Source: an uncultured Treponema sp. (GTDB lineage Bacteria > Spirochaetota > Spirochaetia > Treponematales > Treponemataceae). From it: a stretch of DNA of 64,000 nt. Below are positions 7,303-16,537 of this stretch, piece by piece. Position numbers and translations under genes: made by a program. The notes beneath the pieces are model-generated. The model was not told the origin of the DNA, searched no databases, and saw only the letters and a program-made list of their open reading frames with translations. The first letter of the stretch is position 1. Each line of letters begins with the position of its first letter. The DNA is taken from contig CAMKEG010000002.1 in NCBI GenBank assembly GCA_946411505.1, positions 310,001 through 374,000 of the forward strand, in the 5' to 3' direction.

Positions 7303-7965
7303 ATGCCAAAGAAAGCGGTTTCCGCGCAGAGCATAGTCGAAGCCGCGCTTTTTTCCGCCTTTAAGAACGGAATGGGCGAGACTTCGCTTGCAGACATAGC
7401 GCTGGAGTTGGGAATTAAAAAAGCTTCTCTTTACAATTATTTTGCCGGCAAAGAAGAAATCCTTGCGGCCTTGTGCGCCTATTGCTCTGATTTCTACGCG
7501 CGGATAAATCTTTTTGAGCAAGAGCTTTTTGCAAAAATCAATTCGACCAACTGCGAAAAACTTTTTAAGAAATCCGTGGACGCTTACATCAAGAGCCATG
7601 AGAACGAGCCGCTCTTTCAAATTTACACTTTGGTTCAAAGCGAAAAATATTTTAACAAAAATTTTTTGGACATTTGCGAGACGCAAAGAAATAAAATTTT
7701 TGACCAAAGTTTTTTGTTCTTTAAAATTGCGTCCGCGCAAACAAAGGGAAGCGCGCAAAAACCGGACGAGATTTTGCGCTTGCACGCAAATTTTTTTACG
7801 GACGGAATTTTGTCGCGCCTGGATTCTTACATCGCGCAAAAAAAAGAGACAATCAGGCGCAATCCTGAGTGCGACGCCGGAAGCCTTTTCGCGCTTCCCA
7901 GCGATGAAAAAAAAATTGGCGGCATAACGGCTTTTGCCGTTGAAATCTTAAGAGACGTTATTTAA
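7303..7965 (+). CDS. TetR/AcrR-family transcriptional regulator
   Basis: A 220-residue one-component regulator. The N-terminal helix-turn-helix is clear (SLADIALELGIKKASLYNYF, about residues 27-46), with the usual YNYFAGKEEI continuation. The remaining ~165 residues are a diverged all-helical ligand domain that I cannot assign to an inducer. It starts directly after a CTAACG/CGTTAG palindrome that may be its own operator, and there is no space for a ribosome site outside that palindrome. The phosphohexomutase gene follows after 20 nt and could be a target or merely a neighbour. Confidence 0.88.
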   Translation: MPKKAVSAQSIVEAALFSAFKNGMGETSLADIALELGIKKASLYNYFAGKEEILAALCAYCSDFYARINLFEQELFAKINSTNCEKLFKKSVDAYIKSHENEPLFQIYTLVQSEKYFNKNFLDICETQRNKIFDQSFLFFKIASAQTKGSAQKPDEILRLHANFFTDGILSRLDSYIAQKKETIRRNPECDAGSLFALPSDEKKIGGITAFAVEILRDVI

Positions 7966-7985
7966 CATATATTGGGAGCTTGGAA

Positions 7986-9500
7986 ATGGACGAACAAATG
8001 TTGAAATTGCAGAACGGAAGCGACATCAGAGGCGTCGCTTTGGAAGGCGTTGAAGGCGAGAACGTAAACCTCACTCCGTCAATCGCCAACAGAATTGGAC
8101 AGGCCTTCGCACAATGGCTTTCCGCAAAAACAAAAAAAAGCATGGACCAGTTGAAAGTTGGAATCGGAATGGACTCAAGAATTTCCGGCCAAAACCTTAT
8201 GATTGCGGTGAGCGCCGGTTTGATTACAAACGGCGTTGACGTAAAGTGCTGCGGCCTTGCCACCACGCCCGCGATGTTCATGTCGATTGTCTTTGAGCAG
8301 AGCCAGTTTGACGGCTCGGTGATGATTACGGCCAGCCACCTTCCATTCAACCGCAACGGAATAAAATTTTTTACAAAGGACGGCGGCCTTGAGCATGACG
8401 ACATCACCGAAATTCTGACCATCGCGGAAGGAAAGGAGGAATGCGCCGTTGACGTTTCGCAAGAGAAAAATTTTGACTTGATTTACCTTTACGCGCGCCA
8501 CCTTAGAACGTCCATCATGAACGGCGTCGACAACTACCAAAAGCCGCTTGAAGGCCTTAAGATTATCGTTGACGCGGGAAACGGCGCGGGCGGTTTCTTT
8601 GCCGAAAAAGTATTGAAGCCCCTTGGAGCCAACATTGACGGAAGCCAATTTTTGGAGCCGGACGGCCGCTTTCCAAACCACATTCCCAATCCAGAAAACA
8701 AAGAGGCAATGGAATCAATCCGCCAAGCGGTGTTAAAAAACCGCGCCGACCTGGGCCTTATCTTTGACACCGACGTTGACAGAATGTCAGCCGTTCTTGA
8801 CGACGGAAGCGAAGTCAACCGCGACGCGATTATCGCGATGATAAGCGCGATTTTGGCTCCCAACAACCGCGGCGCGACAATCATCACCGACAGCGTCACA
8901 AGCGACCGCCTTACATATTTCTTGGAGCGCGTTTTGGGCTTGAAGCACTTACGCTACATGCGCGGCTACAAGAATGTAATAAACAAGCAAAAGGAGCTAT
9001 GCGCGCAAGGCGTGAACGCGCCGCTTGCAATGGAAACAAGCGGCCACGGCGCATTGAAGGAAAATTACTTTTTGGACGACGGCGCCTTCCTTGCCGTTCA
9101 GCTTGTAATCGCCTTGGCAAAAGCGGCCAAGCAAGGAAAAAAGCTGCAAAGCCTTATTGAGAAACTCCCGCCGCCGGGCGACGAGCTGGAATTGCGCTTT
9201 AAGATTAACGCTGAAAATTTTAAGGAATACGGAAAGGAAGTTTTGGCCACGTTCGCCGAACGCGCCCGCGACGTTGGCTGCTTGATGCCTGAATCTTATG
9301 AAGGAATTAGGATTTCTTTTAAGGGCGGGCCGGAAGCCGACGGCGCGGAAGGCTGGATGCTTTTGCGCCTTAGCCTGCACGATCCCGTGATGCCGCTTAA
9401 CATCGAAGGAACAACGCCCGGCTCCCTTGAAAAGATCAAGCATGTCGCGGCCCTGCTTTTGCAAGGCTTTGACAAGCTTGACATGAGCGTCTTGAATTAG
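7986..9500 (+). CDS. phosphomannomutase/phosphoglucomutase family enzyme
   Basis: Cytoplasmic alpha-D-phosphohexomutase interconverting hexose 1- and 6-phosphates for glycogen or cell-surface sugar synthesis. The 504-residue product shows the phosphoserine loop TASHLPFNRNG (Ser at about 117), the metal loop DTDVDRM (261-267), the sugar-binding segment TSGHGALKEN and a C-terminal phosphate-binding region (GTTPGS). The start is the ATG with GGGAG 7 nt upstream; a TTG two codons earlier is less likely. Its TAG stop overlaps the TAA stop of the convergent downstream gene (shared TTAG at 9497-9500). Whether glucose or mannose phosphate is preferred cannot be decided by eye. Confidence 0.92.
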   Translation: MDEQMLKLQNGSDIRGVALEGVEGENVNLTPSIANRIGQAFAQWLSAKTKKSMDQLKVGIGMDSRISGQNLMIAVSAGLITNGVDVKCCGLATTPAMFMSIVFEQSQFDGSVMITASHLPFNRNGIKFFTKDGGLEHDDITEILTIAEGKEECAVDVSQEKNFDLIYLYARHLRTSIMNGVDNYQKPLEGLKIIVDAGNGAGGFFAEKVLKPLGANIDGSQFLEPDGRFPNHIPNPENKEAMESIRQAVLKNRADLGLIFDTDVDRMSAVLDDGSEVNRDAIIAMISAILAPNNRGATIITDSVTSDRLTYFLERVLGLKHLRYMRGYKNVINKQKELCAQGVNAPLAMETSGHGALKENYFLDDGAFLAVQLVIALAKAAKQGKKLQSLIEKLPPPGDELELRFKINAENFKEYGKEVLATFAERARDVGCLMPESYEGIRISFKGGPEADGAEGWMLLRLSLHDPVMPLNIEGTTPGSLEKIKHVAALLLQGFDKLDMSVLN

Positions 9501-10078
9501 CGCTCGCTTGCGCTGCCGTCGGCGCTTTTGATGTAGCCGTTTTCGCGCATGTAAGTGTAAGCCAAATTTTTCGCGGCCTCTTCTCTGTTCAAGCTGGTGA
9601 TTTGCAAAACCGAGTAGGCTTTGCAGCTCTTGTCGCCGGCTTTTTCAAGCCAAAAGTCGCCGGCTCCGGCAAGGCCCATGATGTTTGACGGCTGCTTGAG
9701 GCTGGCCTTTCCGCCGCCAATTTTTTGGTCAAGAATTTCTTGGCCTGACTTTAGGACGTCCTTTGCGGCAAAGTCTTTGGCCGCGTTTTGGGCTTTGTCG
9801 GAAACGCTTTTGTTGTCGCCGCCTTCTTGGATTGAGTAGTAAAGAACTTTGTCGTTCTTTACGCCTAGTTTTTTGTAAAGTTTTTTTGTGGCCGACGAAT
9901 ATTGCAAAATTCCGCTTGCGTTTGTTCCTGCCGCTTTGTCCAAGAGCGCGGGCCAAGCGGGAACTTTTTCGCCGACGTCTTTGCCCTTATAGTCGGAGAA
10001 CGAAGGTTCCGCAAAAAGCAAGGCGCTTGCCAAAATTGTCGCAAAAATAAGCGAGCTTTTCTTAAAAAATGTTGTCAT
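9497..10078 (-). CDS. exported protein of unknown function
   Basis: A 193-residue protein with a cleavable-looking signal peptide (KKSSLIFATILASALLFAEP). I do not recognise a family. The mature part is hydrophilic, with a GKxxxG/AAKDFAAKDVL region and a C-terminal segment (SVLQITSLNREEAAKNLAYTY) reminiscent of small periplasmic LPP20-like proteins of treponemes, but too weak to name. The start has GGAGG close upstream. It converges on the phosphohexomutase gene with overlapping stop codons, and its 5' side faces the purL promoter. Confidence 0.75.
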   Translation of the reverse strand: MTTFFKKSSLIFATILASALLFAEPSFSDYKGKDVGEKVPAWPALLDKAAGTNASGILQYSSATKKLYKKLGVKNDKVLYYSIQEGGDNKSVSDKAQNAAKDFAAKDVLKSGQEILDQKIGGGKASLKQPSNIMGLAGAGDFWLEKAGDKSCKAYSVLQITSLNREEAAKNLAYTYMRENGYIKSADGSASER

Positions 10079-10172
10079 AAACTATGCCTCCTACTGCATG
10101 ATTTTATGCAATTATAACAACAAAAACAAAAAAAGGAAACAGATTTATTTTTGCCGGCGCAAGGCCTTTGAC

Positions 10173-10201
10173 TTGAAAGGCATTCTTTTTTTCTATATAA
10201 T
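10173..10201 (+). promoter_or_regulatory. purL promoter, predicted leaderless
   Basis: TTGAAA (10173-10178), 17-nt spacer, TATAAT (10196-10201), then 7 nt to the ATG at 10209. No ribosome site is possible between them. No purine riboswitch was seen. Confidence 0.75.
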
Positions 10202-10208
10202 TGCCTTT

Positions 10209-13200
10209 ATGTTCCGTATTTATGTTGAGCGTCAAAAAGGCTTTGAAAACGAAGCCCGACGCATTCTTTCCGACGTCAAAAATTTTTTGGGCGTAAGCTC
10301 TGTAAAGAGCGCGCGTTACCTCAATCGCTATGACATTGAAAATGTCATGCCGGCCGTGGCCAAGACCGCCGTTCAGCGAATTTTTTCCGAGCCGCAGTCA
10401 GACAGCGTAATCTACAACCAGCTCAATTTAAAGCCTGGCGAAACCCAAATCATTTGGGAATATCTTCCTGGCCAGTACGACCAGAGGGCCGACAGCGCCG
10501 AGCAGTGCCTAAGCCTTTTGCGAAAGAGCTTGGAAAAATCCGTCGAGACAGGCAAGGAGCCGCCCCGTGTCCGCTGCGCCAAAATCGTAATCCTTACAGG
10601 AAAAATTTCTGCCAAGGACGTCCAAAAAATCCAAAGCTATTTGGTCAACCCAGTCGACTCGCGCTTGGCTTCGGAGGAACTTCCTTCAACCTTAAAAATG
10701 AAAACAGAACAGCCCGGCGACATTCCCGTTGTTGACGGCTTCATCAAATTCAAGAAGGCGGAACTTGAGTCCTACTTGCAAAAGATGGGCTTGGCGATGG
10801 ACTACGCCGACATAAAATTCCTGCAGGACTATTTTGCCAAGGAAGGCCGCGACCCGACCGAAACGGAAATCCGCGTCCTGGACACATACTGGAGCGACCA
10901 CTGCCGCCACACGACTTTCTTGACGGAACTAAAGGACATAAAGATAGAGAAGGGCCCTTACGAAAAACTAATCAAGGCCTCGCTCAAAGAATACGACGAC
11001 ATGCGCGCCGACCTTTACGCCGGACGCAGCGACAAGCCCGTCACCTTGATGGACATGGCCGTCATCGGAATCAAGCATCTTAAAAAAGCCGGAAAACTTT
11101 CCGACCTTGAGCAAAGCGAAGAAATCAACGCCTGCTCAATTTACATCGACGTCCACTACACGACCGACGAAAAGGGAAGGAAAATCGCCCCCTCTTCAAA
11201 GAAGGCCACAGAGCGCTGGCTCTTGATGTTCAAGAACGAAACGCACAACCACCCGACCGAAATCGAACCCTTTGGCGGCGCGGCCACTTGCATTGGCGGC
11301 GCCATTCGCGACCCGCTTTCGGGACGCTCTTGGGTTTACCAGTCGATGCGCGTCACCGGAGCGGCCGACCCGACAGTTCCGTTGAACAAAACGATAAAGG
11401 GAAAACTCCCGCAACTAAAGCTTTGCCGCGAATCCGCCCAAGGCTTTTCGAGCTACGGAAACCAAATCGGCTTGACCACAGGCCAAGTCCACGAAATATA
11501 CCATCCCGGATACGCGGCAAAGCGCATGGAGCTTGGCGCGGTTATCGCGGCCGCTCCGGCCAAAAACGTTGTCCGCGGAACGCCGCAGGCCGGCGACATA
11601 GTGATTTTGCTTGGAGGCGGAACTGGCCGGGACGGAATTGGAGGAGCGACAGGCTCTTCTAAAGTCCACACGGAAAAGTCCGTCACCACCGCCGCCGCCG
11701 AAGTCCAAAAGGGAAACGCCGTCGAGGAGCGAAAGATTCAGCGCTTGTTCCGAAACGAAGACGTGAGCCTTATGATTGTCCGCTGCAACGACTTTGGAGC
11801 GGGCGGAGTGAGCGTCGCCGTCGGAGAGTTGGCGCCTGGCTTGGACATCAACCTTGACGCGGTTCCCAAAAAGTACGAAGGCCTTAACGGAACCGAGCTT
11901 GCCATTTCAGAAAGCCAGGAGCGAATGGCCGTCGTCGTCCGTCCCAAGGACGCGAAGAAATTCATCAAGGCCGCGGCCGCCGAAAACCTTAACGCTGTTG
12001 TAGTCGCGACAGTCACCGACACAAATCGTTTGGTTATGACCTGGCGCGGCTCTGTAATCGTAAACATCGCCCGAGAATTTTTGGACGCGGCCGGAGCGCG
12101 CCACGAGGCCAAGGCTTTGATTGAAAGCCCCACGGCTCCTGCCAGCTCTCCGCTTTTAAAGCCGCTTGATTCCACCGCAAAAAAATTGGGAACGGGCTCC
12201 ACGGCAAAGGCCGTCCACGACGCTTGGCTCCAAAACATGGCCGACTTGGCTTGCTGCTCCCAGCGCGGCTTGGGCGAGCGCTTTGACGGCTCGATTGGAT
12301 CCGCGTCTGTATTGTTCCCCTACGGCGGCCGCTGGCAGTCCACTCCCGAAGCGGGCATGACGGCAAAGATTCCGGTAATGTCGCCGCGCGAAACTAGCAC
12401 CGTAAGCTTTATGGCATACGGCTTTGACCCGCGCGTATGCGAATGGAGCCCTTGGCACGGCGCGCAAGTCTCCGTCATTTCAAGCTTGGCCAACCTTTTG
12501 TGCTTGGGAGCCGATCCGCTAAAAGCGCGGCTTTCGTTCCAGGAATTCTTTGGCCGCGCCGTAGACCCAAAAACTTGGGGCTACCCGGCAGCCGCCTTGC
12601 TTGGTTCCATCACCGCGCAAAACGCGATGGGAACCGCCAGCATCGGAGGCAAGGACAGCATGAGCGGAACTTTTGAAAAGCTCAACGTTCCGCACACGCT
12701 CGTAAGCTTTGCCGTCGGCCACGGAGAAGTCCAGGACGCGCAAAGCGGCTCGTTCAAAAAAGCCGGCTCAAACATTTACCTTGTAAAGCTTCCTTATTCA
12801 GAATTGCTGGCCCCCGACTACGAGGCCTTTAAGAAAAACTGCCAAACGGTTTTCGCCTTGAACAAGGCCGGAAAAATCCGCGCCGCCTATCCTGTCCGCG
12901 CCGGCGGAATCGCCGAGGCCGTCACCAAGATGGCGATGGGAAACAGAATCGGAGCGGAAATAGCGAAGCCCGCCAAGGCCAAGGATTTGTTCATTCCGCT
13001 TTACGGCTCTATTTTGATTGAGACGGAAGAAAGCCTTGACGACGCTAAATTCGCCAAGGACACCTTGTCCTTTATCGGAAAGACAATCGAGGAGCAAAAA
13101 ATCATTGTTGTCGGAAAGACAAAGTCTTCGACCTCTACGATAAAACTTTCTGACGCCGAGAAGGCTTGGGAAAAAACATTGTCGGATGTTTTCCCGCAGA

Positions 13201-14156
13201 CAAGTTCCGTGGAGCCGCAAGAGGAGCTTCCCGACTTTGCCAAGGACGTTCACTCGTCGTTGAGCGACGCCCGCGCAAATCCCAGCTTTAACATTTGCAA
13301 AAAGCGTCCGCGCGTTTTGATTCCGGTTTTCCCCGGCACAAACTGCGAGTACGACATGGCCCGCGCCTTTAATTTGGCCGGAGCCGACACAAAAATTTTG
13401 GTCTTTAGGAACAACACTCCGCAAGCGCTTAGCGACTCGCTTGACGAGTTGGCCAAGGCGCTTAAGAAGGCGCAAATCTTGGCTCTTAGCGGCGGCTTTA
13501 GCGCGGGCGACGAGCCGGACGGTTCGGGCAAGTACATTGCCAACGTTTTGCGCGAAGGCCGCGTCGCCGAGCAAATAATGAACCTTCTTAAAAAGCGCGA
13601 CGGCCTTGTTCTTGGAATTTGCAACGGCTTCCAAGCCTTGATAAAGACCGGCCTTGTTCCTTACGGAGAAATCCGCGAGCCCAGCGCCGAAATGCCTACG
13701 CTCACCTTTAACACAATCGGCCGCCACATTTCCCGCATAGTCAGGACAAGAATGACAAGCGCGATGAGCCCCTGGGCCAAGAACGCCTCGGTCATCGACC
13801 AAAGAATTCACCTTGTTCCGATTAGCCACGGAGAAGGCCGCGTTATCATCAGCCCGCGCCTGGCCAAGGAATTGTTCAGCAAGGGACAAATCTACAGCCA
13901 GTACGTTGACGAAAAAGGAAACCCCGCCATTTTGGAGCCTGACAATCCCAACGGCTCCATGTACGCCATCGAAGGAATGACCAGCCCCGACGGCCGCGCG
14001 CTTGGAAAGATGGGCCACAGCGAGCGAACAATCGGCAACGGCCTAAACGGAGCCAGCGCCGACTTGATTAAGAATGTCGCGGGAAATCCTCTGACAAACA
14101 ATTTTGAAAATTCTTGCCAGAACCTTTTTGCCGCCGGCGTAAGCTGGTTTAAATAG
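10209..14156 (+). CDS. purL: phosphoribosylformylglycinamidine synthase, large single-chain form
   Basis: Fourth step of purine synthesis: FGAR + ATP + glutamine to FGAM. The 1315-residue chain is the long type, with an N-terminal PurS-like part, two AIRS-type synthetase halves (DTYWSDHCRHTTF; FKNETHNHPTEIEPFGGAATCIGG) and a C-terminal glutamine amidotransferase domain whose nucleophile Cys sits in GICNGFQ (about residue 1137), with the matching SHGEGR segment later. The start is MFRIYVER; upstream in-frame codons run back through the promoter. -35 and -10 lie so close that the mRNA probably begins at the ATG. The next gene follows after 9 nt. No frameshift seen over the whole length. Confidence 0.96.
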   Translation: MFRIYVERQKGFENEARRILSDVKNFLGVSSVKSARYLNRYDIENVMPAVAKTAVQRIFSEPQSDSVIYNQLNLKPGETQIIWEYLPGQYDQRADSAEQCLSLLRKSLEKSVETGKEPPRVRCAKIVILTGKISAKDVQKIQSYLVNPVDSRLASEELPSTLKMKTEQPGDIPVVDGFIKFKKAELESYLQKMGLAMDYADIKFLQDYFAKEGRDPTETEIRVLDTYWSDHCRHTTFLTELKDIKIEKGPYEKLIKASLKEYDDMRADLYAGRSDKPVTLMDMAVIGIKHLKKAGKLSDLEQSEEINACSIYIDVHYTTDEKGRKIAPSSKKATERWLLMFKNETHNHPTEIEPFGGAATCIGGAIRDPLSGRSWVYQSMRVTGAADPTVPLNKTIKGKLPQLKLCRESAQGFSSYGNQIGLTTGQVHEIYHPGYAAKRMELGAVIAAAPAKNVVRGTPQAGDIVILLGGGTGRDGIGGATGSSKVHTEKSVTTAAAEVQKGNAVEERKIQRLFRNEDVSLMIVRCNDFGAGGVSVAVGELAPGLDINLDAVPKKYEGLNGTELAISESQERMAVVVRPKDAKKFIKAAAAENLNAVVVATVTDTNRLVMTWRGSVIVNIAREFLDAAGARHEAKALIESPTAPASSPLLKPLDSTAKKLGTGSTAKAVHDAWLQNMADLACCSQRGLGERFDGSIGSASVLFPYGGRWQSTPEAGMTAKIPVMSPRETSTVSFMAYGFDPRVCEWSPWHGAQVSVISSLANLLCLGADPLKARLSFQEFFGRAVDPKTWGYPAAALLGSITAQNAMGTASIGGKDSMSGTFEKLNVPHTLVSFAVGHGEVQDAQSGSFKKAGSNIYLVKLPYSELLAPDYEAFKKNCQTVFALNKAGKIRAAYPVRAGGIAEAVTKMAMGNRIGAEIAKPAKAKDLFIPLYGSILIETEESLDDAKFAKDTLSFIGKTIEEQKIIVVGKTKSSTSTIKLSDAEKAWEKTLSDVFPQTSSVEPQEELPDFAKDVHSSLSDARANPSFNICKKRPRVLIPVFPGTNCEYDMARAFNLAGADTKILVFRNNTPQALSDSLDELAKALKKAQILALSGGFSAGDEPDGSGKYIANVLREGRVAEQIMNLLKKRDGLVLGICNGFQALIKTGLVPYGEIREPSAEMPTLTFNTIGRHISRIVRTRMTSAMSPWAKNASVIDQRIHLVPISHGEGRVIISPRLAKELFSKGQIYSQYVDEKGNPAILEPDNPNGSMYAIEGMTSPDGRALGKMGHSERTIGNGLNGASADLIKNVAGNPLTNNFENSCQNLFAAGVSWFK

Positions 14157-14165
14157 GATTGGACG

Positions 14166-15185
14166 ATGAAAAAGAACGCTTTTAAATTTTTCGTTTTTGG
14201 CTTGGCGGCGCTTTTTGCCCTTGCCTCGTGCTCAAAAAAAGTCGCGATTGACGATTATGGAATTTATTCGGACTTTGACACGGCTATGGGCGCCGCGAAA
14301 AAAAGCGGCAAAAAGATTTTGCTCTTTTTCACAAAGATTGAGGACGGCGGCCTTAATGAAACAATCGTTAACGACGTACTTCACTCAAGCGGCTACGCGG
14401 AAACCTTTGGCGGCGAATTTGAGACTTGCCAAATCGATTACAGCCGCGAGCGCTTTTCAAAAAAATCTGAAAGCTTCAACGAAGCTCAAAACGACCGCGA
14501 CATGAAAGTCGCCGTGATTTACGGGGCGGAAACCACGCCCGCCGTTTTGGTTTTGACAAACAAGGGCTATGTGATTACAAACATAACTTACTTGCCCGCC
14601 AAAAATGTAAAGGAATTTTCTGACATCATCGAGACGGACAGGGGAACCATAACGGAAATGGAAAATTTCCTTGCGGAGCTTGACGCTTCAAAGGGACTTG
14701 ACCGCGTTAGAAAAATCGACGAGCTTTATGAAGGCACAAAAGCCAATTACCGCTACCAGTTGCGCGCCTTGAGCGACGAAGTGATCAAGCTTGACAAAAA
14801 GAACGAAAGCGGCTTGGTCGGAAAGCATTTGCTCGCCCGCGCCTCGACAAAGGCGATGGAATGCTACTTGCGCCGCGAGCCGGACAAGGCGGTCGAATGC
14901 TACTTGGAGCCCTTGAAGTCAAAGTTTCTCAACGTTGAGGAAAAGCAGCGCAGCTATTTTGCCGCCGCCTACATTACAGGAAACGCTTCTCCAAGCGTTG
15001 AGAATTCCGAAAAGATAATCAACTATTTGACTATGGCCCGCGACTTGGACCCCGCTTCGCAGCTTGCCGAGCGCTGCGTCTTTTTGCTTGAGCGCCAAGA
15101 AAGAATTTTGGCCGGCCAAAAAGAGACAGCCGCCAAGAAAGCCGCGGAGGAAGCCGAGCCAAGCGCGGAGAGTTCCGCCGAATAA
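14166..15185 (+). CDS. lipoprotein with a thioredoxin-like N-terminal domain and helical repeats
   Basis: A 339-residue lipoprotein: signal ending in LFALASC (about residue 22), then a segment that reads like a thioredoxin fold (FDTAMGAAKKSGKKILLFF ... TTPAVLVLTNKGYV), but with no CXXC redox pair, followed by helical, TPR-like sequence (ARASTKAMECYLRREPDKAVECY) and an Ala/Glu-rich tail. It is therefore unlikely to be an oxidoreductase; a periplasmic scaffold is a better guess. The stop TAA overlaps the ATG of the next gene (TAATG), so it is probably translated together with the two CNNM/HlyC-type proteins. Confidence 0.7.
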   Translation: MKKNAFKFFVFGLAALFALASCSKKVAIDDYGIYSDFDTAMGAAKKSGKKILLFFTKIEDGGLNETIVNDVLHSSGYAETFGGEFETCQIDYSRERFSKKSESFNEAQNDRDMKVAVIYGAETTPAVLVLTNKGYVITNITYLPAKNVKEFSDIIETDRGTITEMENFLAELDASKGLDRVRKIDELYEGTKANYRYQLRALSDEVIKLDKKNESGLVGKHLLARASTKAMECYLRREPDKAVECYLEPLKSKFLNVEEKQRSYFAAAYITGNASPSVENSEKIINYLTMARDLDPASQLAERCVFLLERQERILAGQKETAAKKAAEEAEPSAESSAE

Positions 15186-16537
15186 TGAACGAGCCACCGT
15201 CTGTTTACGGCATATCCATTCCCGCGCTGGTGATTTCCGCAGTCGTTTTGATCGCGCTTTCAATGCTTTTTTCAATAAGCGAAAGCGCCTTCTTGTCGGT
15301 CAACAAATTGCGGCTTAGAGTAAGATGTCGCGCGGGAAACAAGCGGGCGCTGAGAGTCGCCAAGCTTTTGAAGAACAAGGAACGAATGATAAACACGCTG
15401 CTTGTCTCAAACGACTTGGTCAACGTGCTTCTCAGCGCCATTCTTACGGCCTTCGCGCTAAAAGTTTTCGGCAATAAAGCCATCGCGATTACCACATTCA
15501 TCACAACCCTTTTGCTTTTGGTCTTTGGCGAGATAACGCCCAAGGCCGTTTGCACCCGTCATCCCGATCCGATAGCTTACGGCTTGAGCGGCTTTGTGGA
15601 GTTTGTGGTCTTTGTGATGCGGCCTGTCGTTTTGCTTTGGACGGCGGTTTCGCGCTTGATTCTTTTTTTGCGCGGAATCAAGGTGAATAACGATACGGAA
15701 GCTTTTACAGTTGAAGACATAAAGACATTTTTGGACGTCAGCGCGGAAAGCGGAATCATTGAGCGCGGCGAAAAAAATTTGATGAACCGCGTCTTCAAGT
15801 TCACCGACCTTGAAGCGCAGGACATTATGATTCCGCGAAAGAAAATCACTTTTGTCCATATAGACGACAGCTACGACAAAGTTTTGGAATTGAGCCGGCG
15901 CACTTTGTTTTCGCGCTTTCCTGTCTATCGCCGCGACATTGACGACATTGTTGGAACGGTTTACATCAAGGACTTGCTTTTTTATTCCGGCGACAAAAAA
16001 TCTTTTTCGCTGCGAAACGTCATGCGGCCGCCGCTATTCATTCTTGAAACAAAAAACATGTCGTCCACCCAGCAAATCTTGCGCGAAAACCGGCAGACGA
16101 TGGCGATTGTCGTTGACGAGTATTCAGGGACGGAAGGAATTTTGACAAAGGAAGACATCGCCGCCGAAATGTTTGGCGCGGCGATATCTGAATTTTCCAA
16201 GACGGCGAATGTTTCCACCGCCATTCCCGTTGACAAGGATGAGTTTGATTTGGAGGGAACGACGCGCATTTCGGAAATTAACGAGGCACTAAGAATAAAC
16301 ATTCTGTCGGAAATTAACGAAAGCGTCGGCGGCTGGATTATGGAAAAAATCGGCCGCATTGCCGAGGCGGGCGACAAGGTAAATTTTGAGGGCTGGAACT
16401 TCATCGTAACAAAAATGGACGGCCTTAGAATCGCCGACGTTAAAATGATTCGCGACGCGACTGAAGAAAAGCCCTCGTCCGCTTTTTTGGCGCAACAAAA
16501 ATTGTCCGCCTTATTTAAATCGGAGGAAGGCGAATGA
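15185..16537 (+). CDS. CNNM/HlyC/CorC-family membrane protein (first of two)
   Basis: Integral membrane protein of 450 residues: DUF21/CNNM transmembrane domain (about residues 10-150, with SISESAFLSVNKLRL and VFGEITPKAV), a pair of CBS domains (about 200-330, with MIPRKKITFVHIDDS and VVDEYSGTEGILTKED) and a C-terminal CorC/HlyC domain. The family is linked to divalent cation (Mg/Co) export or tolerance; the haemolysin name comes from early TlyC work and should not be taken as function. Start overlaps the previous stop by one base and its end overlaps the next start by 4 nt (ATGA). Confidence 0.9.
   Translation: MNEPPSVYGISIPALVISAVVLIALSMLFSISESAFLSVNKLRLRVRCRAGNKRALRVAKLLKNKERMINTLLVSNDLVNVLLSAILTAFALKVFGNKAIAITTFITTLLLLVFGEITPKAVCTRHPDPIAYGLSGFVEFVVFVMRPVVLLWTAVSRLILFLRGIKVNNDTEAFTVEDIKTFLDVSAESGIIERGEKNLMNRVFKFTDLEAQDIMIPRKKITFVHIDDSYDKVLELSRRTLFSRFPVYRRDIDDIVGTVYIKDLLFYSGDKKSFSLRNVMRPPLFILETKNMSSTQQILRENRQTMAIVVDEYSGTEGILTKEDIAAEMFGAAISEFSKTANVSTAIPVDKDEFDLEGTTRISEINEALRINILSEINESVGGWIMEKIGRIAEAGDKVNFEGWNFIVTKMDGLRIADVKMIRDATEEKPSSAFLAQQKLSALFKSEEGE

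Noticed and set aside
12798..14018. 406-codon minus-strand open frame inside purL
   Set aside because: Shadow of the unmistakable PurL amidotransferase region; composition is Arg/Gly/Val-rich as expected for antisense.
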